DNA from: Lepidostoma basale
Lineage: Eukaryota > Arthropoda > Insecta > Trichoptera > Lepidostomatidae
Direction of reading: 5' to 3'
DNA length: 64,000 nucleotides
NCBI GenBank assembly: GCA_022606425.2
Contig: JAHDVF020000009.1
Span: 1,675,501 to 1,739,500, forward strand
Each line of letters starts with the position of its first letter. Within the stretch, counting starts at the first letter, position 1. The position numbers and the translations under genes are program-made. Under the pieces are notes generated by a model. It searched no databases. It was given only the letters and a program-made list of their open reading frames with translations, and was not told the origin of the DNA. This document shows, in pieces, positions 10,010 to 20,539 of the stretch.

Positions 10010-10165
10010 TGCCTTTTAAGGCGAACAATCGACGAGCGTGCTTGTTACGATGTGTGAATGTAGAAGAATCTCGAGAGGTATATCAGGACAGAACAGTTCG
10101 ACGGTTCATTCTCTCTGCCTTCTCCTCCGGAGAAACCGCCCTCCGGGCATATAATGGTTAGCTAT
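10010..10165 (+). pseudogene. LINE-B C-terminal fragment
   Basis: Reads NNRRACLLRCVNVEESREVYQ then a degenerate terminal region (TTCTCCTCCGGAGAAACCGCC) and GGTTAGC. The hairpin persists with changed bases. Confidence 0.7.
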
Positions 10166-10804
10166 TTTAATTTAATAGTACCATTGAAAATTTGCAATTG
10201 AAAAAAATATATACTCACCAAAAGAATAATTTCCGTTTAATCTTATTTTCTAAAAGTATTTTTTTTTAAATACGTCTTTCATTATTCTTTTGACATTATG
10301 GAATTCCTTGATTTAGAGTATACTTTCAATGAAATTTTATTAAAATAACGTTAAAGACCGACTCAAAACCTTCAAAGGAATATTCATTAATACAAACAAT
10401 GTAATGAAAAATAAAACTGCTTTTTTTACATTTGAAATGTTGACCCAGTTCCCGGCAAAAGCTGTAGGGAAATAATTATCTATGGTTTTCCAGAAAATTT
10501 CATCTTAGCTATGTTATTTCCCGCCATTAAAACTTTGAAGTATTGTTTTGATTTCACAGAGAGTGAAACAAAAATAAATTAAATTTAGTGAAGTTTTTGT
10601 TCTCTGAAATATTTTTATTGAAATATTTTATATCCTAACGTGATTTTTTTCTTCTTGTTTCAGGTATGTACCAGGCTTCAACATGTGTTGCAACATTATA
10701 CATTAGAAGAAGATGTTATTAATTGGATGAATTGGATTTAGACATCTTGATTAAAGACGGTAACGATCTATTGTAAACTGATTTTTATTTTTATTTAATA
10801 ATTT
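10166..10804. other. No gene seen
   Basis: AT-rich. It includes CATTATGGAATTCC at 10294-10307, a partial match to the Penelope-associated terminal box. Otherwise no pattern. Confidence 0.4.
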
Positions 10805-11070
10805 AAATAATTAATGTTTTTAATTGAAATTTCTTGGTAGAAGTTCATTTTAAATAATGAAAACCAAAAAAATGTTGATACAAAATTTATTTACTATTAT
10901 GTATTTAGTGTGCTTCCACTTGTGTTTATGTTCGACCGGTTTCGGTAGCTTGCTGCACCAGCTTATGACCATTATGAGCTATTGACCAGGCGATGGCAGC
11001 AAGCTGCCGAAACCGGTCGAACATAAACACAAGTGGAAGCACACTAAATACATAATAAAGAAATTTTGTA
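10805..11070. mobile_element. Family E palindromic element
   Basis: A perfect 50-bp inverted repeat (10896-10945 with 11007-11056) encloses a short centre. The right arm contains GGCAGCAAGCTGCC then GAAACCGGTC, a hammerhead-like stem II and 3' core, but the 5' core is CAGGCGA rather than CTGANGA. The left flank TTGAAATTTCTTGGTAGAAG is shared with the second copy at 28.65-28.88 kb. Confidence 0.7.
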
Positions 11071-11119
11071 TATTTATTTTTTTCTTTTCATTAATTAATA
11101 ATTTTATTTTAAAATTGAT

Positions 11120-11212
11120 CACTTATATGGTTTGGACATTTGGAACGAATGGATGAGAGAATAATGGTTAAAAGGTTTTATAGGAGTTTAACATCATTGT
11201 TCAAGAAACCAT
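11120..11212 (+). pseudogene. LINE-B scrap beside a family C right end
   Basis: ATATGGTTTGGACATTTGGAACG and ATGGATGAGAGAATAATGG match LINE-B (WFGHLERMDERIMV). It is followed by GGAGTTTAACATCATTG and CAAGAAACC, the family C right end. Confidence 0.5.
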
Positions 11213-11244
11213 AAAAAAAAATTTACCTATTGATTATATGTAAC

Positions 11245-11358
11245 TACTATTTTTGTTGTCACATGAATTCTACCAGATCGAAGACAGGGTGGTTTTTTCA
11301 CACTGTCCTCGTCGGGAATCGAACCCGAGACCTTCGGTCTGACAGTCATAGACTCTAA
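11245..11358 (-). mobile_element. SINE-1 fragment (tRNA-like head)
   Basis: On the minus strand it carries the B box GGTTCGATTCC in a context ACCGAAGGTCTCGGG, followed by CACTGTCTTCGATCTGG and AATTCATGTGAC. The 3' half is missing. Confidence 0.65.
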
Positions 11359-11899
11359 TTTTCATACAATTGTCGTGCTCAATAATGTTATTATTATTTT
11401 GTAGAATAAATAAAGTGCAAGCAAAATCGATGCAAGGATTTTAAAATAAGAACATCAAAGGACATATACTCATTATATATTTTGATTGACTAAAACGTTT
11501 TTTTTTAGAATTTAAAAATGCCTATAGGAATGCCTTTAGCTAAGCCGCACGATAAGTTTTTAATAGTTCCTTTGTCTTTTTTTTTACAAACTAATTATAG
11601 CTTGTACAAAGCAAAGTGCCTTGATCCATAAACAATAATTTATAGGTTATGGATAATATTGCGATAGATCTACCATACAATTAAAAAAAATACTTATCTA
11701 ATAAACATAAACCTTTTTTAACCTTCAAAAATTCGATACACACTTCCTTCTAATGTAAAATACTCAAAACAATATTTTAAATTATCGTAATTTGAATCAG
11801 ATTATTCTATTCTTCAGTTCTTATTTCGAATGCTTTTGTTTTTCTTATAAATTTTTCAAATTTCCGAATGTTATTTTTATTTTCACAACAGAACCGTCC
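11359..11899. other. No gene seen
   Basis: AT-rich sequence with long T runs; no recognisable feature. Confidence 0.4.
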
Positions 11900-12237
11900 C
11901 AAAATATTTTCCTCTCATCATAATTTTACAGTTCCTCGCTCAGCTCTAGCCCAAAAACAATTTCCATTCCGCGCGCCCTATATTTTCAATCGTCTTCCTG
12001 AGAATCTCAAATCTATTAATGACATATAGAAATTTAAACGTGTTCTAACCAAATATATAAAGGGGTCAACCATAGACGTAGAAAATGTTTTTTTCTATTA
12101 GATTTAGAAGAGATTTCCTATCTATTCTAGCATGTAAATTTATTACTACAGCTTTCCTAGCATTCAATATTAATTATATCATCATGTTGCGATAAGTCAA
12201 TACCAATGTTAGCATAAGATTAATAAAAAATACTACT
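11900..12237 (+). pseudogene. LINE C-terminus (CR1/Jockey-like), decayed
   Basis: From about 11925 the plus strand reads VPRSALAQKQFPFRAPYIF then NRLPENLKSIND and FKRVLTKYI, the conserved end of many CR1- and Jockey-type reverse transcriptases. A stop interrupts it after ND. It ends at AATAAAAAATACTACTTGG, abutting the Jockey-like 3' end below. Confidence 0.65.
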
Positions 12238-13010
12238 TGGACTTGGACTTGGATCTTCTGGCTTACAGAGGTTCAGCTCATGTGTCTATTTCTCTTACGT
12301 CTGATGGGAACATTGTTGGAAGGTGATTTGGTGGGTTGTTAGTTTATGCGGGGGCATGATTTTTGTGGCCCGGAGTGTTTTTATTTTTTATTTTTTTTAT
12401 GTACACAACAGGTCGTTTGGACCCAATTACAGTATACAATTTTTATATTTTAGCTATTATATTGATTCTCGTGACATGTGATAGGTAGCCAATCTATCGC
12501 CATTTTATTGTCACGTGAATTCTACACCAGACCAAAGACAGTGTGACAATCACACTGCCATCGCCGGGAATCGAACCCAGGACCTTCGGCATGGAAGTCA
12601 GAGCTCGTAACCACTCTGCCACGAAGGTCGTCGAAGGATCCTCTGAAGGATCGATGGAGGTGTTTGGGTCGTAATTTGAGAGGTATTTTATTATGGGGTT
12701 AGGATGTGAAGGGAGTCCTTTGTAAAAACGTTCGGCAAGTTTCAGAATGAATTCATCTATCATCGGGATTCCCGATTCTAGGTGCAGTTGTGTGATCCTG
12801 GTCCATGAAGGCGACCAAGCGATAAACGGATAGCCTTATTTTGCAGGATTTGGAGTTTTCGTATGTAACTCGAAGCTGCATAGCCCAGATTGGGGCTGCA
12901 TAAGTGAAGATCGGCCTTATGACCGTTTTGTATATCAGGAGTTTATTGTCGGTGCTTAGTTTACTGACAAACCGTCATGTTACTAATAATTCCACTAACA
13001 TGATGTAGCA
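12238..13010 (-). pseudogene. Jockey-like LINE 3' end, split by a SINE
   Basis: Minus strand, from the right: LSTDNKLLIYKTVIRPIF, TYAAPIW, a frameshift, then YIRKLQILQNKAIRLSLGR, stops, and RFYKGLPSHPNPIIKYLS near 12680. These are Jockey-clade reverse transcriptase C-terminal landmarks. The 3' untranslated part (CCGGGCCACA, AGAAGATCC) ends in a CCAAGT-type tail at 12238-12255. A SINE-1 interrupts it at about 12375-12635. Confidence 0.75.
12375..12635 (-). mobile_element. SINE-1 (alpha), full length, nested
   Basis: Minus strand: head GACGACCTTCGTGGCAGAG with A box TGGCAGAGTGG and B box GGTTCGATTCC, a body with GAATTCACGTGACAATAAAA, and the alpha 3' end (GTATACTGTAATTGGG, AAACGACC) with an AT-rich tail. 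It lies inside the Jockey-like 3' UTR: the host words GGAGTGTT and TCCTCTGAAGG lie on its two sides. Confidence 0.8.
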
Positions 13011-13104
13011 TTTTATGTAGTTGTCACGATACAGGCCATGCCTAGTGTGACAACCACAGTCCATAAACTTTTTTTTAATCAAATTATCATGTTTTTATCA
13101 AATT

Positions 13105-13390
13105 ATCATGTCTTTTTCTTCTTCATTTTTAGTAGACTCAGGAGTCGGTTATTTCAGGCGGATCCTATTGAGACGCTGAACTCCAGCTTTCTCTCCATTG
13201 TTTGGGGGGTCTTCCTAGTCGGCGTTGTCCGTTTGGCGTTCCATGGAGAGCTATATATGGTATCCTATTTGAGCTCATTCTTTCTACATGTTGATGCCAG
13301 TATCACCGTCGTTGAAGTCCCCATCTGACCACATCTTCGACCTCGCAGATTTCTTGGATTGCTGTATTCCTAACACGATCACGTGGGGTT
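13105..13390 (-). pseudogene. LINE-D C-terminus, decayed
   Basis: Minus strand: DRVRNTAIQEICEVEDVVRW, YWHQHVERMSSNR, QRRLGRPPKQWRESWSS, then stops and a GAAGAAG-type tail at 13110-13125. At least one stop lies in the middle. Confidence 0.75.
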
Positions 13391-13974
13391 ATCATGTAAA
13401 AGTAAAAATAAAATAAATAAAATTTAAATATGTAACAAGAAACTTATTGCCATTACTCAAAAATATCTATCCTCTAGCGAGCTCATAACGGCGCGGCGGC
13501 TAATTTGCCTTTGTGAGGTAGCTACTCGTACATAAAATACTGTAGAGGCTAGAACTTTCGTATTGTCGTTGTTGAAATAATATTCTCACGCCAGTCCATG
13601 CAGAATCTGGGACCTTTCGGTCATTACGAAGGCCAGTCCATTTGCATTTAATAATGGGAAAGTCGAATATGGCTTCCATTTGTGTGCGGAACATAACCGA
13701 TTTTTGTTCCACCAACGGCTAACGGCTATTTGAATAATTAATTACTGCATATTGTATTATCACAAATATCTTTTATGCTTTGTTGTTTTTTTATCATAAA
13801 TTTATATTACTTATATGCATATTATATACAAAATGATAATTTTCTATACAAAATAATTTTGAACTTTTTACCCAATTTTATATTCCTAAATTTTAAATTG
13901 GGAAACAGTGTTTTCCAGCTCTTCAAAATATGTATTTCAAATAACATATTATTTATTTTATTTTATTTATTCGA
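13391..13974. other. No gene identified
   Basis: Includes a 71-codon minus-strand frame (13500-13715; VEQKSVMFRTQMEAIFDFP) in GC-richer DNA. I do not recognise it and it is not repeated here. Confidence 0.3.
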
Positions 13975-13993
13975 ATGAATACGTCTGTCTAGA

Positions 13994-14060
13994 AGTTTTA
14001 TTGTATAAATAGAAAACAGACGTTTTCATTCGTATTACTTATTTAATATAGAGTTTTACA
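13994..14060 (+). repeat. Left copy of a 67-bp flanking duplication
   Basis: This family C segment, carrying its own internal deletion of the palindrome centre, is repeated at 14781-14847 with two differences. The shared deletion means that the two copies derive from one target. Confidence 0.7.
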
Positions 14061-14783
14061 TTATTTCTCATTCGTTTGTTTTTGAAAATTTGGTTTGGTT
14101 CATGTGGTGCTCCTGTTAATTTGGAGATATTTCGCGTATAACAGAATTGTTTTGGTCAATTTAACTGTTGCCGCACTTTATAATAGTTAATTGTGACACG
14201 TAATACGTTTGTGCTGTTTTGCTGTTAAAATTATATTAGTTTTATCGTTTTTATAAAGAATTTTGACAGGTGTAAAAATAATTTTTTCATTTGTTCCAAT
14301 GACAATTTGAATAATTCCTTCAATATTATTTCAAAGTTCCTGCTGGTTAAGTGCCTAATTACAGCTAATTTAAAAAACGGTGGATACGTGTAACATAAAT
14401 TAAATAAACACAAAAGTCCGGATCGTCCATGTCAACATGTGTTATTACATTATGTGCTAAATTAAAATACGACGGATTCGTGGAACATAAATTAAATAGA
14501 CAATATGTGCACATAACATTTTGTGTTAAATTATTTTTATTTTGTTATTTTATTTTATATCGTTGTATTTTATATTATTTATTTTAGATTTATTATGTGG
14601 ATGTTGGACGATCGAAGTGTGCGCGGGAGATGTCTATTAGTGGCGATGAGGTTCGCAACCCATCACACCGCGTCTCCCGCGGGGCGAAAAGAGAAGGATG
14701 GAGTGCCGCATCGGTTAAAGTGTGACAGTCCATTCTTTCTGCCCACCCTTTCGGGGAAACGGCGTGATGGTTAGTTAGTTAGT
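14061..14783 (+). mobile_element. SINE-3 copy with extended 5' part
   Basis: The head has GTCCGGATCGTCCATGTC (14416), later ATGTTGGACGATCG, then CGCGGGAGA pairing TCTCCCGCG (14618-14681) around GAGGTTCGCAACCC. The last 60 bases equal the LINE-B end (CCATTCTTTCTGCC, hairpin, GTTAGTTAG). The ATG-rich frames through it are not believed coding. Sequence 14061-14415 resembles the upstream part of the 35.8 kb copy. Confidence 0.7.
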
Positions 14784-14875
14784 TTTATTGTATAACTAGA
14801 AAACAGACGTTTTCATTCGTATTACTTATTTAATATTGAGTTTTACATCATTCTTCAAGAAACAATAATTTTTTT
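14781..14875 (+). repeat. Right copy of the flanking duplication; family C right end
   Basis: 14781-14847 matches 13994-14060 at 65 of 67 positions, then continues into the usual family C end (CATTCTTCAAGAAACAATAA). Confidence 0.7.
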
Positions 14876-14954
14876 TGGGGGGTTAATTTTGAAGTTATTT
14901 TATAAATAAGTCAAATATTTTATAGACTCAAAACATTTGTTGATATCCCAAAAT

Positions 14955-15110
14955 CGATCCTTCTTCAGAGGAACACTCCGGGCCACACAAATCATGCCCC
15001 CGCATAAACTAACAACCCACCAAATCACCTTCCAACAATGTTCCCATCAGAAGAGGAATAGCCATATGAGCTGAACCTCTGTAACCCAGAAGATCCAAGT
15101 TCAAGTTCAA
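14955..15110 (+). pseudogene. Jockey-like LINE 3' UTR
   Basis: Plus-strand copy of the same 3' UTR as at 12.24 and 18.46 kb: AGAGGAACACTCCGGGCC, CATGCCCCCGCATAAAC, TGAGCTGAACCTCTG, AGAAGATCC and a CAAGTT-type tail. Confidence 0.7.
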
Positions 15111-16562
15111 ATGATTATGTTATATGATAACTTATATAATATTTGATAAGATAGTGAACATTGAGTTTTTTTTTTTAATTTTATAAAGGTGTTATTTATA
15201 AAGTAATGATTTATCCTTATCAGGCCGGGTTATGAGAGAAATAAAACAACTAGTTTATTGTTTGTTTTAGAAACTAACTGACTTTTGTTGAAGGTCTTAA
15301 TGATATAAGAATATCCTTGTCGCTCACACGAGCAAGCACTCGCGGAAGAAAGGGAAAGAGAAACATTCGTTAGAATACGTTGAGCGTGTGCATAAACGTA
15401 AACGCAATTAATTAGTATGCATATAAAATTTTCCTCCAATGCACCACAAAGCATGACACCATAACTAATGACTTTGGGTTATTCGATACCAGTGGCGGTC
15501 TGTGAAATTTATACGATTTTTACTGATATTAACTTGAATTTTATAAATAATTTGACAATGCGCATGTCGCCAAGAAAGATAAGAGAATATTTTGAATACA
15601 AGAGAGCCAGAGAAGAATACTTCGATTCTCTCCGAAAGTAATTCGAAATGCACATGATAGGCATGCCCGAGAAAGTTTCTGAATTATTTTGAAATTTGTT
15701 CTGATTATTGTTGTATGAAATTAGTGTAAAAAACAAAAAGAGAACACTTTTGTATTGTAAATTGTGAAACGTATAAAAAAAATCACATTAAGAATTAAAA
15801 CGTATTACTGATACTTGTACAGTGAACCAAGTTTTTAAAGTGTAGAAAATATTTATTTCCGTAATAATTCTCGGATTGTTCCTAGTAGTGTGTAAATTGG
15901 AAAACATGTTTAAATTGTAGAACAATACCAATATCATACCAACCATACCAATACCATAACAATACCAACAATACCATCCATCAATAGTGGTTTAAACATA
16001 AAGCAAATAAAATAAACAAAAGCTGTTTTTTGCTCCATGTCATGTACCACGGGTGACATTTGAACTACACTATTATTCACTATACACTATCATTACTCAC
16101 TTTTGCACAGTTATTGGCCTTTATGATTAAGACCAATTTTGCCTTTTTGTACATTTGAAACCTTTGTAATGTCCAGCGTTTAATTGTTGTTTCAACTGTG
16201 ATGTGTGTTGATGATATAGATATTTATAGAAAATTTCTCTAGCCGCCGCTGTTAGATAGCCGGCAGTGGAATGCAATACCTTCAAGGCCCCTTAGCCCAC
16301 TTGGGAATCTAACATAGAACTTGTCTTTGGTATCACTTGAGCAAATAAGGTTATCTATTGTTTGTGGTACACGCATTCCTTTAGGACTTTCAATTAGAAA
16401 TGCTCTCTGTGCTTAAGAATTCGGACTAATAAACATTACTATTAATGTTTTCACCGGATGTTACTTATGCACAAAACAACATATTTTTGAAATTCTTATC
16501 CGGAGGTAGGTATACTTATTTCAGGAGTTCTGGTGGAAATACATGTTTATGTACATAACTAC
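15111..16562. other. No gene identified
   Basis: Mostly non-repeated. 15290-15400 is more complex; 15930-15990 is a run of ACCATACCAAT-like words; 16220-16400 is complex but shows no recognisable frame. Confidence 0.35.
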
Positions 16563-16678
16563 TATCTTCTTCTTCAAGTGCCATGTCGGTCCCCCCAACG
16601 TTGGCGATCATCTCGGCGAACCTGTCCCTGTCCTGCGCCGCTCGAAACAGCTCCTTTACACTTCGGATGCCGGTCCAA
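16563..16678 (-). pseudogene. LINE-A 3' end, inverted partner
   Basis: Minus strand: WTGIRSVKELFRAAQDRDRF, AEMIANVGGTDMAL, then a GAAGAAG tail at 16563-16575. It meets a plus-strand LINE-A head to head at 16678/16679. Confidence 0.8.
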
Positions 16679-17025
16679 ATGCTCAGAGTTCCCTGGACAG
16701 ACATGGTTACCAATACCGAAGTCCTGAGGCGAGCTAGAGTTGACAGGGAACTGTTATCAACTATCAGGGTTCGAAAGATCTCACATCTGGGTCATATACT
16801 ACGTGTTGAAAAGTACCACCTTCTCCAACTGATATTGGAGGGGAAAATTGAGAGACGCCGAGGGCCCGGAAGGAGACAAATGTCCTGGCTGCGAAACGTG
16901 AGGGAGTGGACCGGCATCCGAAGTGTGGAAGAGCTGTTCCGAGCGGCGCGAGACAGGGACAGGTTCGCCAAAGTGATCGCCAACGTTGGGGGGACCCGAC
17001 AGGGTACTTAAAGAAGAAGAAGATT
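16679..17025 (+). pseudogene. LINE-A reverse transcriptase C-terminus
   Basis: Open through 17011: MLRVPWTDMVTNTEVLRRAR, VRKISHLGHILRVEKYH, RRRGPGRRQMSWLRNVREW, RDRDRFAKVIANVGGTRQGT, then AAGAAGAAGA. The 5' part is lacking. Confidence 0.85.
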
Positions 17026-17039
17026 ATTTGAAATTCCAT

Positions 17040-17215
17040 AGTAGAAGTTTATTGTACTCGTATATAATGAAATTAAACAATGTTTTCGTAAACAAAGTAA
17101 ATCCACTAATGTTTTTGTTTTCAACCGGTTTCGGCATCTCGCTGCCACCAGAAGATGGCTACGAGCTACCGAATCCGATCGAAGACACAAACATTTATGG
17201 ATCTTAACTTAATAT
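17040..17215. mobile_element. Family E-like palindrome, decayed
   Basis: AAACAATGTTTTCG, CAACCGGTTTCGGCATC, CAGAAGATGGC and GAATCCGATCGAAGAC follow the family E order with many substitutions. The core is CAGAAGA, again with A where a hammerhead needs T. Confidence 0.5.
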
Positions 17216-17379
17216 ATAATACATTTTAAAAAGATTTTTTGCATTCTTTTTTTCATTAATTATAACATTAAAACACGTTTTTCTTGGTCTTCTTCTATTT
17301 CTAGTTTCGTTTACATTGATTACATAAATATATATTTTTGATTTGATTTGACTTGATTTAATGACGTTTTCATTATTTT

Positions 17380-17765
17380 GTTTGTCTTTACGCCGCGACC
17401 CGGATGAACCAAGTTACGTTCATTATGTCGATGTACCAAAGTGTTGTTTCGTAATTGAATTCATTCGCAACCGGTTTGTTTTTTATGTCAATCTGTTCGT
17501 AAGATCGAATGGCGGATGCATTGAATAAATCAACGATTGTAGTCCGATTCGCTGGCAGTAGACACAGCGGTGGGTTCGGCAGATATTGCGCTCTGCACTT
17601 GACAGTTTGGCTTGAAATCAATGGCCCGTTGAAGAAAATAATAGCCAAACTGTCCAACTTGACCCCTATCGGAAATTAAGGTCACCAACCAAACGAAATC
17701 GGCTTACGTCCGGAGATTTTAGAATGTTTCGTTTTGTCGTTGTCCGTCGCCATTTTGTTTTCTCC
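17380..17765 (-). other. Unassigned complex region, 89-codon minus frame
   Basis: GC-richer than its surroundings and not repeated here. The minus-strand frame 17388-17657 (LDSLAIIFFNGPLISSQ at its start, NVTWFIRVAA at its end) has balanced composition but no family I recognise. It starts at TTG rather than ATG. A host exon is possible, not shown. Confidence 0.25.
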
Positions 17766-17815
17766 AATCACATCCGTTTAAATAACAAAATGTTAATTGA
17801 CACAAATATCTAAAA

Positions 17816-18345
17816 ACTAACTAACTTACCATCACGCCGTCTCCCCGTAGGGGTAGGCAGAAAGAATGGAACGCTACACCGTTCTGTCCTGACATACGTC
17901 TCTCGCTTCCTCTACATTCATACATCTTGTCATGCACGCACGTCGATTTTTCCGACTCCTCACGTGACCGACATTCAATATTTGATTGATTTGATCTTGC
18001 CACGTTTTCCTCGGCCTTCCTCTATTTCTAGCTCCGTTCACGCCGTTTACATATACCTTCTTTACCATTCTGTCTTCACTCATTCTTTCCACGTGTCCAA
18101 ACCATCTTAATGACCCTTTCCTTATTTTGTTCATAACACTTTCATTCGCACCACATTCACTTCTTATACTTGCATTTGTCACTCTATCATAAACAGATTT
18201 GCCACACATTCGTCTTAGAGATCTCATTTCTACTGCATTTATTCTACTTTCATCCTTCTTTTGCCAAATATCAAAAGTGTTAAACCCAAGAAACACATTA
18301 AATAACATACAAACTAATTTATCAGTCAAAATTAAGTAACGCATA
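17816..18345 (-). pseudogene. LINE-B reverse transcriptase C-terminus
   Basis: Minus frame of about 156 codons: IWQKKDESRINAVEMRSLRR, RSECGANESVMNKIRKGSLR, WFGHVERMSEDRMVKKVYV, RGRPRKTWQDQINQILN, RRACMTRCMNVEEARDVCQD. After it come the terminal hairpin and an AACTAACTAA (reverse TTAG) tail at 17817-17826. Confidence 0.85.
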
Positions 18346-18397
18346 AAATACGAGTATATTAACTAAAAAAAAAAAACATACATCATCACAATATTTT

Positions 18398-18455
18398 TTT
18401 TAATTTTAGACAAACTTAAGGCGTTTACACTGTGGAATTCCATAATGACAAACTT
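18398..18455 (-). mobile_element. Penelope-associated terminal box
   Basis: Minus strand encodes VIMEFHSVNALSLSK in one frame, the same peptide as in the H2 element near 1.16 kb. The box sits alone between a LINE-B and a Jockey-like end. Confidence 0.55.
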
Positions 18456-18710
18456 GGACTTGGATTTGGATCTTCTGGCTTACAGAGGTTCAGCTCATGT
18501 GGCTATTCCTCTTACGTCTGATGGGAACATTGTTGGGTTATTAGTTTATTCGGGGGCATGATTTGTGTGGCCCGGAGTGTTCCTCTGAAGGAGAATCGAT
18601 TTTGGGCGCTTGTGGCGGCTGGAAGTGTTGGGGTCGTAATTAGAGAGGTCTTTTATTGTGGGGTTGGGATGTGAAGGGAGTCCTTTGTAAAAACTTTTCA
18701 TAAACTTTTT
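18456..18710 (-). pseudogene. Jockey-like LINE 3' end
   Basis: Minus strand: FYKGLPSHPNPTIKDLSNYD, SSRHKRPKSILLQR, then the 3' UTR and a CCAAGT-type tail at 18456-18472. It shows the arrangement before SINE insertion that is disrupted at 12.24-13.0 kb. Confidence 0.8.
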
Positions 18711-18830
18711 ATGAATAAAAACACTGTTTTTTTCCACTTGTGAGTTTATTTTTCTCGACATGTTTCGAAGTACGATGTAAACTGTTTATATCGTTCCCCT
18801 GATGATGAAGGTGTAAGCTTTCGAACAAAC
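18711..18830 (+). mobile_element. H2 palindrome, right arm truncated
   Basis: Left arm ACACTGTTTTTTTCCACTTG with CTCGACATGTTTC matches the 996-1200 element. The right arm holds CTGATGA (18799-18805), extra T, stem II GAAGG/CTTTC and then GAAC, where the copy breaks off. Its intact first core motif complements the damaged one in the 1.07 kb copy. Confidence 0.6.
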
Positions 18831-18894
18831 TTCTTTTAACGATAATTTATTTTATACCCGTTTTAAAATTTTAGTAAATTTTACATAAATATTT

Positions 18895-19130
18895 GAAGAT
18901 TATTTTTGTATAGAATCATGTTTACCACCCCGGATCTGTATGTACGAGTATGTATATAAAGGACTCGGTTTGCAATAGTGTCACCAGTCTGTCGATGCCA
19001 GCGAGCCTGGCGATACCGGTCGCTATCGAAATAAAGACAAAAGTGGTAGTAGTTAAATAACATCGTTTTTTTTATTATTATTTATAATGAACTTCCATCA
19101 AGATATTTCAGTAAAATCATTTGCTTATCT
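18895..19130 (+). mobile_element. Family D element
   Basis: Contains CAGTCTGTCGATGCCAGCGA, CCTGGCGATACCGGTCGC and then AAAAGTGGTAGTAGTTAAAT, ending with AATGAACTTCCATCAAG. Core CTGTCGA (T at the sixth invariant base) and GATA instead of GAAA. The end word is shared with families D and E elsewhere. Confidence 0.55.
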
Positions 19131-19917
19131 TAAAAATTGCTTTTAATATTTACATTTTAAATATAAAAGATTATTAAACTAAGCGTAACGCACGTAACTT
19201 CTTTACAAATCTATATATTATTTGAATTTTTTTTTTTGGCCATTCAGTCATAGACAAATTCGTTTGATTTTTTTGTGTTACATATTTGGAAAGTACAGTG
19301 AAGCTTCTATGGAGTTTCTAGTTGAGAAACTGTTGAGTCACTGTCGCTGTTATTATTCTTAACCGTCCCAGATATCGACAATGTAAAGTACAGATGTAAG
19401 TTTATTGCTTACATGGAGCGCACATGCGAGCTTACACGTATGTGTCCAATTGGACTGAATGATTCTTTTTTCTCCAATTAATTTAACCGCTTTTGTTACT
19501 CGAATGATTGGAAAATTACTTTAAATGCCACAGTGAAAATAAAGTGAAAGTGTTCGGGGAGATTGCTTAATTATTTTTAGAATCGTGTTTGATGGTAATC
19601 GAATGCTGTTATTGGTTTGAGGAAGAGATTTTTTTTACTCGATCTAAAATATAAAAAAACATTCTGAATTTTTACGATTCCATTCTGACGATATTTGCGT
19701 TGAGGAAAAATAGTTTTTCTCTTGACTGACAAATGATTTTACTTAAATAATTGTTAGATAATTTATTTATTTATACATTTACAAATGAGACATAACAAAC
19801 GATAAAACATTTAGGCAACTCATTTGGACACAAAACGGTATTATAAAGATAAAAAAAACAAAACAACATGAGACCAAAAAAATCATACATATCAGAAGGA
19901 ATCCAAATATGTCGACG
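19131..19917. other. No gene seen
   Basis: Mixed AT-rich DNA, no repeats shared with the rest of the window, no coding frame of note. Confidence 0.4.
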
Positions 19918-20480
19918 TCAGTGAGACAGTACTCTTTCCAGAGTTTGCAATATTTTTTTTATGAATACTGCCTCACTGACACTGAAATAATGTATGGAAG
20001 CGAAGCATGGAGCTAGCAGAAGAAGGATGAGAACAGAATAAATGCGGTAGAGATGAGGTCCCTAAGACGTATGTGTGGTAGAACGATATACGACAGAATC
20101 TCAAATGCCGATATAAGAAAGGAATGTAGAGCGGAAGAAGGTATTATGAACACAATTATGAAATGATCGCTGCGTTGGTTTGGACATATGGAGCGCATGG
20201 ATGGAGAAAGAATGGTTAAGAAAGTATAAGTTATTGATGTAAATGGAGTACGGAGTCGAGGCAGACCGAGGAAAACATGGCATGACCAAATTAATCAAAC
20301 TTTAAAGGTTGGTCATGTTAGAAGTCGGAAAAATCGACGTGCGTGTATTACTCGCTGTATGAATGTGGAGGAAGTTAGAGAGGTATGCCAGGATTGAATA
20401 GTGTGGCAGTCCATTCTCTCTGCCAACTTCTACGGGGAAACGGCGTGATGGTTTGTTGTTGTTGTGTTGTGACAATGACC
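19918..20480 (+). pseudogene. LINE-B (GTT-tailed subtype), broken
   Basis: From 19985: MYGSEAWS, RRMCGRTIYDRISN, RKECRAEEGIMNTIMK, a stop, LRWFGHMERMDGERMVKKV, a stop, RGRPRKTWHDQINQTLKV, RNRRACITRCMNVEEVREVC. Ends with the hairpin and GGTTTGTTGTTG. Just upstream, GTCAGTGAG-CAGTA and TACTG-CTCACTGAC (14 of 15 pairing) form a fold-back at the 5' junction. Confidence 0.8.
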
Positions 20481-20539
20481 GGTTTTGCCAGGTGGGCCGG
20501 CATCGACAAACTAGAGCATTGTTATTAACTTCATTCATT

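Noticed and set aside
14523..14774. 83-codon coding gene recurring near 36.1, 45.6, 55.2 and 58.0 kb
   Set aside because: The recurrent frame follows the SINE-3 head and LINE-B tail, has an AT-rich start and varies in frame between copies.
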